Of a stretch of 64,000 bases of DNA, positions 10,267 through 22,712 are shown in pieces. The DNA lies in the NCBI GenBank assembly GCA_943737045.1, contig CALSFV010000010.1, positions 1-64,000 of the forward strand, written 5' to 3'. The position numbers and the translations under genes are program-made. Source of the DNA: Parapristionchus giblindavisi. Taxonomy: Eukaryota > Nematoda > Chromadorea > Rhabditida > Diplogasteridae. The notes under the pieces are model-generated. The model was not told where the DNA came from, did no database searches, and saw only the letters and a list, made by a program, of their open reading frames with translations. The stretch's first letter is position 1; every line of letters begins with the position of its first letter.

Positions 10267-10561
10267 ACTCGATAAGTATCATTGACAATTAGACTTGTAA
10301 CGAATTATTTTGTACCAAAAACAGAGAGTATTGAAAGATAAATTTACATATTGGCCGTACTGACCACTTTGAAATAGTTTATCTTATTCAGAATTTTTCG
10401 CTCTTTCATTTGGTATATGACACGATAGGTTTCATTTTCATTTTCATATTTCTCTAGTTATCTTGATCATATCAGAGTAAAAGCTACTTTTGTACTTCGG
10501 TCATTATAGCAGCAGGAAAATATTACAGCTCGACATGACCTGAAGTGTGTCTCATTCAGAT

Positions 10562-11845
10562 TTTTTTCCTCTTTCACATAGTATATTACTCGATAAGTAT
10601 CATTGACAATTAGACTTGTAACGAATTATTTTGTACCAAAAACAGAGAGTATTGAAAGATAAATTTACATATTGGCCGTACTGACCACTTTGAAATAGTC
10701 TATCTTATTCAGAATTTTTCGCTCTTTCATTTGGTATATGACACGATAGGTTTCATTTTCATTTTCATATTTCTCAAGTTATCTTGATCATATCAGAGTA
10801 AAAGCTACTTTTGTACTTCGGTCATTATAGCAGCAGGAAAATATTACAGCTCGACATGACCTGAAGTGTGTCTCATTCAGATTTTTTCCTCTTTCACATA
10901 GTATATTACTCGATAAGTATCATTGACAATTAGACTTGTAACGAATTATTTTGTACCAAAAACAGAGAGTATTGAAAGATAAATTTACATATTGGCCGTA
11001 CTGACCACTTTGAAATAGTGTATCTTATTCAGAATTTTTCGCTCTTTCATTTGGTATATGACACGATAGGTTTCATTTTCATTTTCATATTTCTCAAGTT
11101 ATCTTGACCATATCAGAGTAAAAGCTACTTTTGTACTTCGGTCATTATAGCAGCAGTAAAATGTTACAGAGCGACATGAACTGAAGTTTGTGTCATTCAG
11201 AATTTTTTCCTCTTTCACATAGTATATCACTCGATAAGTATCATTGACAATTTGACTTGTAACGAATTGTTTTGTACCAAAAACAGAGAGCACTGGAATA
11301 TAAATTTTTCATATTGGCCGTACTGACCACTTTGAAATAGTTTATCTTATTCAGAATTTTTCGCTCTTTCATTTGGTATATGATACGACAGGTATCATTT
11401 TCATTTTCATATTTCTCAAGTTATCTTGACCATATCAGAGTAAAAGCTACTTTTGTACTTCGGTCATTATAGCAGCAGTAAAATGTTACAGAGCGACATG
11501 AACTGAAGTTTGTGTCATTCAGAATTTTTTCCTCTTTCACATAGTATATCACTCGATTAGTATCATTGACAATTTGACTTGTAACGAATTGTTTTGTACC
11601 AAAAACAGAGAGCACTGGAATAAAAATGTGCATATTAGCCGTTCTGACCACTTCGAAATAGTTTATCTTATTCAGAATTTTTCGCTCTTTCATTTGGTAT
11701 ATGATACGATAGGTTTCATTTTCATTTTCATATTTCTCAAGTTATCTTGATCATATCAGAGTAAATGCTACTTTTGTACTTCGGTCATTATAGCAGCAGG
11801 AAAATATTACAGCTCGACATGACCTGAAGTGTGTCTCATTCAGAA
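10562..11845 (+). repeat. 1284-bp tetramer HOR, copy 1 (inside the 7310-bp copy 1)
   Basis: Four monomers (10588, 10908, 11229, 11551) repeat 1284 bp downstream with private variants: 'cagattttttcct' (one T fewer), 'gtgtatctt', 'aatttttcatat', 'gatacgacagg', 'actcgattag' and 'gtaaatgctac'. The left limit is 'cagattttttt' (about 10560) against 'cagaatttttt' (about 11844). Confidence 0.88.
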
Positions 11846-13243
11846 TTTTTTCCTCTTTCACATAGTATATTACTCGATAAGTATCATTGACAATTAGACT
11901 TGTAACGAATTATTTTGTACCAAAAACAGAGAGTATTGAAAGATAAATTTACATATTGGCCGTACTGACCACTTTGAAATAGTCTATCTTATTCAGAATT
12001 TTTCGCTCTTTCATTTGGTATATGACACGATAGGTTTCATTTTCATTTTCATATTTCTCAAGTTATCTTGATCATATCAGAGTAAAAGCTACTTTTGTAC
12101 TTCGGTCATTATAGCAGCAGGAAAATATTACAGCTCGACATGACCTGAAGTGTGTCTCATTCAGATTTTTTCCTCTTTCACATAGTATATTACTCGATAA
12201 GTATCATTGACAATTAGACTTGTAACGAATTATTTTGTACCAAAAACAGAGAGTATTGAAAGATAAATTTACATATTGGCCGTACTGACCACTTTGAAAT
12301 AGTGTATCTTATTCAGAATTTTTCGCTCTTTCATTTGGTATATGACACGATAGGTTTCATTTTCATTTTCATATTTCTCAAGTTATCTTGACCATATCAG
12401 AGTAAAAGCTACTTTTGTACTTCGGTCATTATAGCAGCAGTAAAATGTTACAGAGCGACATGAACTGAAGTTTGTGTCATTCAGAATTTTTTCCTCTTTC
12501 ACATAGTATATCACTCGATAAGTATCATTGACAATTTGACTTGTAACGAATTGTTTTGTACCAAAAACAGAGAGCACTGGAATATAAATTTTTCATATTG
12601 GCCGTACTGACCACTTTGAAATAGTTTATCTTATTCAGAATTTTTCGCTCTTTCATTTGGTATATGATACGACAGGTATCATTTTCATTTTCATATTTCT
12701 CAAGTTATCTTGACCATATCAGAGTAAAAGCTACTTTTGTACTTCGGTCATTATAGCAGCAGTAAAATGTTACAGAGCGACATGAACTGAAGTTTGTGTC
12801 ATTCAGAATTTTTTCCTCTTTCACATAGTATATCACTCGATTAGTATCATTGACAATTTGACTTGTAACGAATTGTTTTGTACCAAAAACAGAGAGCACT
12901 GGAATAAAAATGTGCATATTAGCCGTTCTGACCACTTCGAAATAGTTTATCTTATTCAGAATTTTTCGCTCTTTCATTTGGTATATGATACGATAGGTTT
13001 CATTTTCATTTTCATATTTCTCAAGTTATCTTGATCATATCAGAGTAAATGCTACTTTTGTACTTCGGTCATTATAGCAGCAGGAAAATATTACAGCTCG
13101 ACATGACCTGAAGTGTGTCTCATTCAGAATTTTTTCCTCTTTCACATAGTATATTACTCGATAAGTATCATTGACAATTAGACTTGTAACGAATTATTTT
13201 GTACCAAAAACAGAGAGTATTGAAAGATAAATTTACATATTGG
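11846..13243 (+). repeat. 1284-bp tetramer HOR, copy 2
   Basis: This matches 10562 onward at an offset of 1284 until about 13243, where 'tggcggtact' replaces 'tggccgtact'. It contains the second type A island (12383-12977). Confidence 0.85.
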
Positions 13244-14789
13244 CGGTACTGACCACTTTGAAATAGTCTATCTTATTCAGAATTTTTCGCTCTTTCATTT
13301 GGTATATGACACGATAGGTTTCATTTTCATTTTCATATTTCTCAAGTTATCTTGATCATATCAGAGTAAAAGCTACTTTAGTACTTCGGTCATTATAGCA
13401 GCAGTAAAATATCACAGCTCGACATGACCTGAAGTGTGTCTCATTCAGAATTTTTTCCTCTTTCACATAGTATATTACTCGATAAGTATCATTGACAATT
13501 AGACTTGTAACGAATTATTTTGTACCAAAAACAGAGAGTATTGAAAGATAAATTTACATATTGGCCGTACTGACCACTTTGAAATAGTTTATCTTATTCA
13601 GAATTTTTCGCTCTTTCATTTGGTATATGACACGATAGGTTTCATTTTCATTTTCATATTTCTCAAGTTATCTTGATCATATCAGAGTAAAAGCTACTTT
13701 TGTACTTCGGTCATTATAGCAGCAGTAAAATATCACAGCTCGACATGACCTGAAGTGTGTCTCATTCAGAATTTTTTCCTCTTTCACATAGTATATTACT
13801 CGATAAGTATCATTGACAATTAGACTTGTAACGAATTATTTTGTACCAAAAACAGAGAGTATTGAAAGATAAATTTACACATTGGCCGTACTGACCACTT
13901 TGAAATAGTCTATCTTATTCAGAATTTTTCGTTCTTTCATTTGGTATATGACACGATAGGTTTCATTTTCATTTTCATATTTCTCAAGTTATCTTGATCA
14001 TATCAGAGTAAAAGCTACTTTTGTACTTCGGTCATTATAGCAGCAGTAAAATATCACAGCTCGACATGACCTGAAGTGTGTCTCATTCAGAATTTTTTCC
14101 TCTTTCACATAGTATATTACTCGATAAGTATCATTGACAATTAGACTTGTAACGAATTATTTTGTACCAAAAACAGAGAGTATTGAAAGATAAATTTACA
14201 TATTGGCCGTACTGACCACTTTGAAATAGTTTATCTTATTCAGAATTTTTCGCTCTTTCATTTGGTATATGACACGATAGGTTTCATTTTCATTTTCATA
14301 TTTCTCAAGTTATCTTGATCATATCAGAGTAAAAGCTACTTTTGTACTTCGGTCATTATAGCAGCAGTAAAATATCACAGCTCGACATGACCTGAAGTGT
14401 GTCTCATTCAGAATTTTTTCCTCTTTCACATAGTATATTACTCGATAAGTATCATTGACAATTAGACTTGTAACGAATTATTTTGTACCAAAAACAGAGA
14501 GTATTGAAAGATAAATTTACACATTGGCCGTACTGACCACTTTGAAATAGTTTATCTTATTCAGAATTTTTCGCTCTTTCATTTGGTATATGACACGATA
14601 GGTTTCATTTTCATTTTCATATTTCTCAAGTTATCTTGATCATATCAGAGTAAAAGCTACTTTTGTACTTCGGTCATTATAGCAGCAGGAAAATATTACA
14701 GCTCGACATGACCTGAAGTGTGTCTCATTCAGAATTTTTTCCTCTTTCACATAGTATATTACTCGATAAGTATCATTGACAATTAGACT
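13244..14789 (+). repeat. Type B monomers at the end of the 7310-bp copy 1
   Basis: Type B monomers (13156 onward) carry private variants that help date the duplication: 'actttagtac' (about 13376), 'tttacacattgg' in two monomers, and 'cgttctttc' (about 13930). All of these appear again in copy 2, 6989 bp downstream. Confidence 0.85.
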
Positions 14790-16686
14790 TGTAACGAATT
14801 ATTTTGTACCAAAAACAGAGAGTATTGAAAGATAAATTTACATATTGGCCGTACTGACCACTTTGAAATAGTTTATCTTATTCAGAATTTTTCGCTCTTT
14901 CATTTGGTATATGACACGATAGGTTTCATTTTCATTTTCATATTTCTCAAGTTATCTTGATCATATCAGAGTAAAAGCTACTTTTGTACTTCGGTCATTA
15001 TAGCAGCAGTAAAATATCACAGCTCTACATGACCTGAAGTGTGTCTCATTCAGAATTTTTTCCTCTTTCACATAGTATATTAATCGATAAGTATCATTGA
15101 CAATTAGACGTGTAACGAATTATTTTGTACCAAAAACAGAGAGTATTGAAAGATAAATTTACATATTGGCCGTACTGACCACTTCGAAATAGTCTATCTT
15201 ATTCAGCATTTTTCGCTCTTTCATTTGGTATATGACACGATAGGTTTCATTTTCATTTTCATATTTCTCAAGTTATCTTGATCATATCAGAGTAAAAGCT
15301 ACTTTTGTACTTCGGTCATTATAGAAGCAGTAAAATATCACAGCTCGACATGACCTGAAGTGTGTCTCATTCAAAATTTTTTCCTCTTTCACATAGTATA
15401 TTACTCGATAAGTATCATTGACAATTAGACTTGTAACGAATTATTTTGTACCAAAAACAGAGAGTATTGAAAGATAAATTTACATATTGGCCGTACTGAC
15501 CACTTTGAAATAGTTTATCTTATTCAGAATTTTTCGCTCTTTCATTTGGTATATGACACGATAGGTTTCATTTTCATTTTCATATTTCTCAAGTTATCTT
15601 GATCATATCAGAGTAAAAGCTACTTTTGTACTTCGGTCATTATAGCAGCAGTAAAATATCACAGCTCGACATGACCTGAAGTGTGTCTCATTCAGATTTT
15701 TTTCCTCTTTCACATAGTATAATACTCGATAAGTATCATTGACAATTAGACTTGTAACGAATTATTTTGTACCAAAAACAGAGAGTATTGAAAGATAAAT
15801 TTACATATTGGCCGTACTGACCACTTTGAAATAGTCTATCTTATTCAGAATTTTTCGCTCTTTCATTTGGTATATGACACGATAGGTTTCATTTTCATTT
15901 TCATTTTTCTCAAGTTATCTTGATCATATCAGAGTAAAAGCTACTTTTGTACTTCGGTCATTATAGCAGCAGTAAAATATCAAAGCTCGACATGACCTGA
16001 AGTGTGTCTCATTCAGAATTTTTTCCTCTTTCACATAGTATATTACTCGATAAGTATCATTGACAATTAGACTTGTAACGAATTATTTTGTACCAAAAAC
16101 AGAGAGTATTGAAAGATAAATTTACATATTGGCCGTACTGACCACTTTGAAATAGTCTATCTTATTCAGAATTTTTCGCGCTTTCATTTGGTATATGAAA
16201 CGATAGGTTTCATTTTCATTTTCATATTTCTCAAGTTATCTTGACCATATCAGAGTAAAAGCTACTTTTGTACTTCGGTCATTATAGCAGCAGTAAAATG
16301 TTACAGAGCGACATGAACTGAAGTTTGTGTCATTCAGAATTTTTTCCTCTTTCACATAGTATATCAATCGATAAGTATCATTGACAATTTGACTTGTAAC
16401 GAATTGTTTTGTACCAAAAACAGAGAGCACTGGAATAAAAATGTGCATATTAGCCGTTCTGACCACTTCGAAATAGTTTATCTTATTCAGAATTTTTCGC
16501 TCTTTCATTTGGTATATGACACGACAGGTATCATTTTCATTTTCATATTTCTCAAGTTATCTTGACCATATCAGAGTAAAAGCTACTTTTGTACTTCGGT
16601 CATTATAGCAGCAGTAAAATGTTACAGATCGACATGAACTGAAGTTTGTGTCATTCAGAATTTTTTCCTCTTTCACATAGTATATC

Positions 16687-16811
16687 TTGATCATATCAGA
16701 GTAAAAGCTACTTTTGTACTTCGGTCATTATAGCAGAAGTAAAATGTTACAGATCGACATGACCTGAAGTTTGTGTCATTCAGAATTTTTTCCTCTTTCA
16801 CATAGTATATC
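16687..16811 (+). repeat. Truncated 125-bp monomer (copy of 9377-9501)
   Basis: It lies 7310 bp after its counterpart, with the same junction and the same 'gcagaagtaaaatg' variant. Confidence 0.85.
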
Positions 16812-16936
16812 TTGATCATATCAGAGTAAAAGCTACTTTTGTACTTCGGTCATTATAGCAGCAGGAAAATATTACAGCTCGACATGACCTGAAGTGTGTC
16901 TCATTCAGATTTTTTTCCTCTTTCACATAGTATATT
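16812..16936 (+). repeat. Truncated 125-bp monomer (copy of 9502-9626)
   Basis: It lies 7310 bp after its counterpart and is the second member of the tandem truncated pair. Confidence 0.85.
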
Positions 16937-19900
16937 ACTCGATAAGTATCATTGACAATTAGACTTGTAACGAATTATTTTGTACGAAAACAGAGAGTAT
17001 TGAAAGATAAATTTACATATTGGCCGTACTGACCACTTTGAAATAGTTTATCTTATTCAGAATTTTTCGCTCTTTCATTTGGTATATGACACGATAGGTT
17101 TCATTTTCATTTTCATATTTCTCAAGTTATCTTGATCATATCAGAGTAAAAGCTACTTTTGTACTTCGGTCATTATAGCAGCAGGAAAATATTACAGCTC
17201 GACATGACCTGAAGTGTGTCTCATTCAGATTTTTTTCCTCTTTCACATAGTATATTACTCGATAAGTATCATTGACAATTAGACTTGTAACGAATTATTT
17301 TGTACGAAAACAGAGAGTATTGAAAGATAAATTTACATATTGGCCGTACTGACCACTTTGAAATAGTTTATCTTATTCAGAATTTTTCGCTCTTTCATTT
17401 GGTATATGACACGATAGGTTTCATTTTCATTTTCATTTTTCTCAAGTTATCTTGATCATATCAGAGTAAAAGCTACTTTTGTACTTCGGTCATTATAGCA
17501 GCAGTAAAATATCAAAGCTCGACATGACCTGAAGTGTGTCTCATTCAGAATTTTTTCCTCTTTCACATAGTATATTACTCGATAAGTATCATTGACAATT
17601 AGACTTGTAACGAATTATTTTGTACCAAAAACAGAGAGTATTGAAAGATAAATTTACATATTGGCCGTACTGACCACTTTGAAATAGTTTATCTTATTCA
17701 GAATTTTTCGCTCTTTCATTTGGTATATGACACGATAGGTTTCATTTTCATTTTCATATTTCTCTAGTTATCTTGATCATATCAGAGTAAAAGCTACTTT
17801 TGTACTTCGGTCATTATAGCAGCAGGAAAATATTACAGCTCGACATGACCTGAAGTGTGTCTCATTCAGATTTTTTTCCTCTTTCACATAGTATATTACT
17901 CGATAAGTATCATTGACAATTAGACTTGTAACGAATTATTTTGTACCAAAAACAGAGAGTATTGAAAGATAAATTTACATATTGGCCGTACTGACCACTT
18001 TGAAATAGTCTATCTTATTCAGAATTTTTCGCTCTTTCATTTGGTATATGACACGATAGGTTTCATTTTCATTTTCATATTTCTCAAGTTATCTTGATCA
18101 TATCAGAGTAAAAGCTACTTTTGTACTTCGGTCATTATAGCAGCAGGAAAATATTACAGCTCGACATGACCTGAAGTGTGTCTCATTCAGATTTTTTCCT
18201 CTTTCACATAGTATATTACTCGATAAGTATCATTGACAATTAGACTTGTAACGAATTATTTTGTACCAAAAACAGAGAGTATTGAAAGATAAATTTACAT
18301 ATTGGCCGTACTGACCACTTTGAAATAGTGTATCTTATTCAGAATTTTTCGCTCTTTCATTTGGTATATGACACGATAGGTTTCATTTTCATTTTCATAT
18401 TTCTCAAGTTATCTTGACCATATCAGAGTAAAAGCTACTTTTGTACTTCGGTCATTATAGCAGCAGTAAAATGTTACAGAGCGACATGAACTGAAGTTTG
18501 TGTCATTCAGAATTTTTTCCTCTTTCACATAGTATATCACTCGATAAGTATCATTGACAATTTGACTTGTAACGAATTGTTTTGTACCAAAAACAGAGAG
18601 CACTGGAATATAAATTTTTCATATTGGCCGTACTGACCACTTTGAAATAGTTTATCTTATTCAGAATTTTTCGCTCTTTCATTTGGTATATGATACGACA
18701 GGTATCATTTTCATTTTCATATTTCTCAAGTTATCTTGACCATATCAGAGTAAAAGCTACTTTTGTACTTCGGTCATTATAGCAGCAGTAAAATGTTACA
18801 GAGCGACATGAACTGAAGTTTGTGTCATTCAGAATTTTTTCCTCTTTCACATAGTATATCACTCGATTAGTATCATTGACAATTTGACTTGTAACGAATT
18901 GTTTTGTACCAAAAACAGAGAGCACTGGAATAAAAATGTGCATATTAGCCGTTCTGACCACTTCGAAATAGTTTATCTTATTCAGAATTTTTCGCTCTTT
19001 CATTTGGTATATGATACGATAGGTTTCATTTTCATTTTCATATTTCTCAAGTTATCTTGATCATATCAGAGTAAATGCTACTTTTGTACTTCGGTCATTA
19101 TAGCAGCAGGAAAATATTACAGCTCGACATGACCTGAAGTGTGTCTCATTCAGAATTTTTTCCTCTTTCACATAGTATATTACTCGATAAGTATCATTGA
19201 CAATTAGACTTGTAACGAATTATTTTGTACCAAAAACAGAGAGTATTGAAAGATAAATTTACATATTGGCCGTACTGACCACTTTGAAATAGTCTATCTT
19301 ATTCAGAATTTTTCGCTCTTTCATTTGGTATATGACACGATAGGTTTCATTTTCATTTTCATATTTCTCAAGTTATCTTGATCATATCAGAGTAAAAGCT
19401 ACTTTTGTACTTCGGTCATTATAGCAGCAGGAAAATATTACAGCTCGACATGACCTGAAGTGTGTCTCATTCAGATTTTTTCCTCTTTCACATAGTATAT
19501 TACTCGATAAGTATCATTGACAATTAGACTTGTAACGAATTATTTTGTACCAAAAACAGAGAGTATTGAAAGATAAATTTACATATTGGCCGTACTGACC
19601 ACTTTGAAATAGTGTATCTTATTCAGAATTTTTCGCTCTTTCATTTGGTATATGACACGATAGGTTTCATTTTCATTTTCATATTTCTCAAGTTATCTTG
19701 ACCATATCAGAGTAAAAGCTACTTTTGTACTTCGGTCATTATAGCAGCAGTAAAATGTTACAGAGCGACATGAACTGAAGTTTGTGTCATTCAGAATTTT
19801 TTCCTCTTTCACATAGTATATCACTCGATAAGTATCATTGACAATTTGACTTGTAACGAATTGTTTTGTACCAAAAACAGAGAGCACTGGAATATAAATT

Positions 19901-21862
19901 TTTCATATTGGCCGTACTGACCACTTTGAAATAGTTTATCTTATTCAGAATTTTTCGCTCTTTCATTTGGTATATGATACGACAGGTATCATTTTCATTT
20001 TCATATTTCTCAAGTTATCTTGACCATATCAGAGTAAAAGCTACTTTTGTACTTCGGTCATTATAGCAGCAGTAAAATGTTACAGAGCGACATGAACTGA
20101 AGTTTGTGTCATTCAGAATTTTTTCCTCTTTCACATAGTATATTACTCGATAAGTATCATTGACAATTAGACTTGTAACGAATTATTTTGTACCAAAAAC
20201 AGAGAGTATTGAAAGATAAATTTACATATTGGCGGTACTGACCACTTTGAAATAGTCTATCTTATTCAGAATTTTTCGCTCTTTCATTTGGTATATGACA
20301 CGATAGGTTTCATTTTCATTTTCATATTTCTCAAGTTATCTTGATCATATCAGAGTAAAAGCTACTTTAGTACTTCGGTCATTATAGCAGCAGTAAAATA
20401 TCACAGCTCGACATGACCTGAAGTGTGTCTCATTCAGAATTTTTTCCTCTTTCACATAGTATATTACTCGATAAGTATCATTGACAATTAGACTTGTAAC
20501 GAATTATTTTGTACCAAAAACAGAGAGTATTGAAAGATAAATTTACATATTGGCCGTACTGACCACTTTGAAATAGTTTATCTTATTCAGAATTTTTCGC
20601 TCTTTCATTTGGTATATGACACGATAGGTTTCATTTTCATTTTCATATTTCTCAAGTTATCTTGATCATATCAGAGTAAAAGCTACTTTTGTACTTCGGT
20701 CATTATAGCAGCAGTAAAATATCACAGCTCGACATGACCTGAAGTGTGTCTCATTCAGAATTTTTTCCTCTTTCACATAGTATATTACTCGATAAGTATC
20801 ATTGACAATTAGACTTGTAACGAATTATTTTGTACCAAAAACAGAGAGTATTGAAAGATAAATTTACACATTGGCCGTACTGACCACTTTGAAATAGTCT
20901 ATCTTATTCAGAATTTTTCGTTCTTTCATTTGGTATATGACACGATAGGTTTCATTTTCATTTTCATATTTCTCAAGTTATCTTGATCATATCAGAGTAA
21001 AAGCTACTTTTGTACTTCGGTCATTATAGCAGCAGTAAAATATCACAGCTCGACATGACCTGAAGTGTGTCTCATTCAGAATTTTTTCCTCTTTCACATA
21101 GTATATTACTCGATAAGTATCATTGACAATTAGACTTGTAACGAATTATTTTGTACCAAAAACAGAGAGTATTGAAAGATAAATTTACATATTGGCCGTA
21201 CTGACCACTTTGAAATAGTTTATCTTATTCAGAATTTTTCGCTCTTTCATTTGGTATATGACACGATAGGTTTCATTTTCATTTTCATATTTCTCAAGTT
21301 ATCTTGATCATATCAGAGTAAAAGCTACTTTTGTACTTCGGTCATTATAGCAGCAGTAAAATATCACAGCTCGACATGACCTGAAGTGTGTCTCATTCAG
21401 AATTTTTTCCTCTTTCACATAGTATATTACTCGATAAGTATCATTGACAATTAGACTTGTAACGAATTATTTTGTACCAAAAACAGAGAGTATTGAAAGA
21501 TAAATTTACACATTGGCCGTACTGACCACTTTGAAATAGTTTATCTTATTCAGAATTTTTCGCTCTTTCATTTGGTATATGACACGATAGGTTTCATTTT
21601 CATTTTCATATTTCTCAAGTTATCTTGATCATATCAGAGTAAAAGCTACTTTTGTACTTCGGTCATTATAGCAGCAGGAAAATATTACAGCTCGACATGA
21701 CCTGAAGTGTGTCTCATTCAGAATTTTTTCCTCTTTCACATAGTATATTACTCGATAAGTATCATTGACAATTAGACTTGTAACGAATTATTTTGTACCA
21801 AAAACAGAGAGTATTGAAAGATAAATTTACATATTGGCCGTACTGACCACTTTGAAATAGTC

Positions 21863-22712
21863 TATCTTATTCAGAATTTTTCGCTCTTTCACTTGGTATA
21901 TGACACGATAGGTTTCATTTTCATTTTCATATTTCTCAAGTTATCTTGATCATATCAGAGTAAAAGCTACTTTTGTACTTCGGTCATTATAGCAGCAGGA
22001 AAATATTACAGCTCGACATGACCTGAAGTGTGTCTCATTCAGAATTTTTTCCTCTTTCACATAATATATTACTCGATAAGTATCATTGATAATTAGACTT
22101 GTAACGAATTATTTTGTACCAAAAACAGAGAGTATTGAAAGATAAATTTACATATTGGCCGTACTGACCACTTTGAAATAGTCTATCTTATTCAGAATTT
22201 TTCGCTCTTTCATTTGGTATATGACACGAAAGGTTTCATTTTCATTTTCATATTTCTCAAGTTATCTTGATCATATCAGTGCAAAAGCTTCTTTTGTACT
22301 TCGGTCATTATAGCAGCAGGAAAATATTACAGCTCGACATGACCTGAAGTGTGTCTCATTCAGAATTTTTTCCTCTTTCACATAGTATATTACTCGATAA
22401 GTATCATTGACAATTAGACTTGTAACGAATTATTTTGTACCAAAAACAGAGAGTATTGAAAGATACATTTACATATTGGCCGTACTGACCACTTTGAAAT
22501 AGTTTATCTTATTCAGAATTTTTCGCTCTTTCATTTGGTATATGACACGATAGGTTTCATTTTCATTTTCATATTTCTCAAGTTATCTTGATCAAATCAG
22601 AGTAAAAGCTACTTCTGTACTTCGGTCATTATAGCAGCAGTAAAATATTACAGCTCGACATGACCTGAAGTGTGTCTCATTCAGAATTTTTTCCTCTTTC
22701 ACATAGTATATC
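21863..22712 (+). repeat. Type B monomers between duplication blocks
   Basis: Monomers 22071 and 22392, and the tail of 21750, are type B. Private variants include 'ttcacttgg' (about 21890), 'tcagtgcaaaagcttc' (about 22277) and 'agatacattt' (about 22462). From here on, variants such as 'gatcaaatc', 'cttctgtac', 'gcaaaagc' and 'cattgataat' become common. I see no other content. Confidence 0.8.

Larger units (their letters stand above)
7480..14789 (+). repeat. 7310-bp tandem segmental duplication, copy 1
   Basis: From about 7480 the sequence matches the sequence 7310 bp downstream. Private variants occur in both copies: 'agctctacat' (7722/15032), 'attcagcattt', 'atagaagcag', 'cattcaaaattt', 'tataatactcg', 'tatcaatcgat', a pair of truncated monomers, and two 'gtacgaaaacag' monomers. 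The left limit is the difference 'gacgtg' (7479) against 'gacttg' (14789). The block contains roughly 22 full monomers plus two truncated ones, mostly type B with type A islands. Copy 2 follows directly. Confidence 0.92.
14790..21862 (+). repeat. 7310-bp tandem segmental duplication, copy 2, lacking one monomer
   Basis: This aligns to copy 1 at offset 7310 up to about 20144, and from there at offset 6989. One 321-bp monomer, equivalent to 12835-13155, is missing at 20144/20145: the sequence passes from the type A end of that unit directly to the type B 'tattactcg' and 'ggcggtactg'. Similarity ends near 21862 ('gtctatc' against 'gtttatc' at 14873). The second 1284-bp pair, 17872-19155 and 19156 onward, is included, so the 1284-bp duplication predates the 7310-bp one. 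Confidence 0.9.

Noticed and set aside
2853..16936. Transposon insertions explaining the 125-bp elements
   Set aside because: The 125-bp pieces are exact 3' ends of the monomer. There are no terminal inverted repeats, target-site duplications or foreign sequence.
192..19887. Repeated minus-strand open frames of 64-111 codons (for example 192-464, 513-785, 1797-2132, 8926-9198) as genes
   Set aside because: They recur once per monomer because 321 is a multiple of three, end at the same satellite TAA, and vanish in type B through two stops. Most variation among copies changes the amino acid, and I see no promoter, splice or family signal. Kept only as a finding about the monomer's history.
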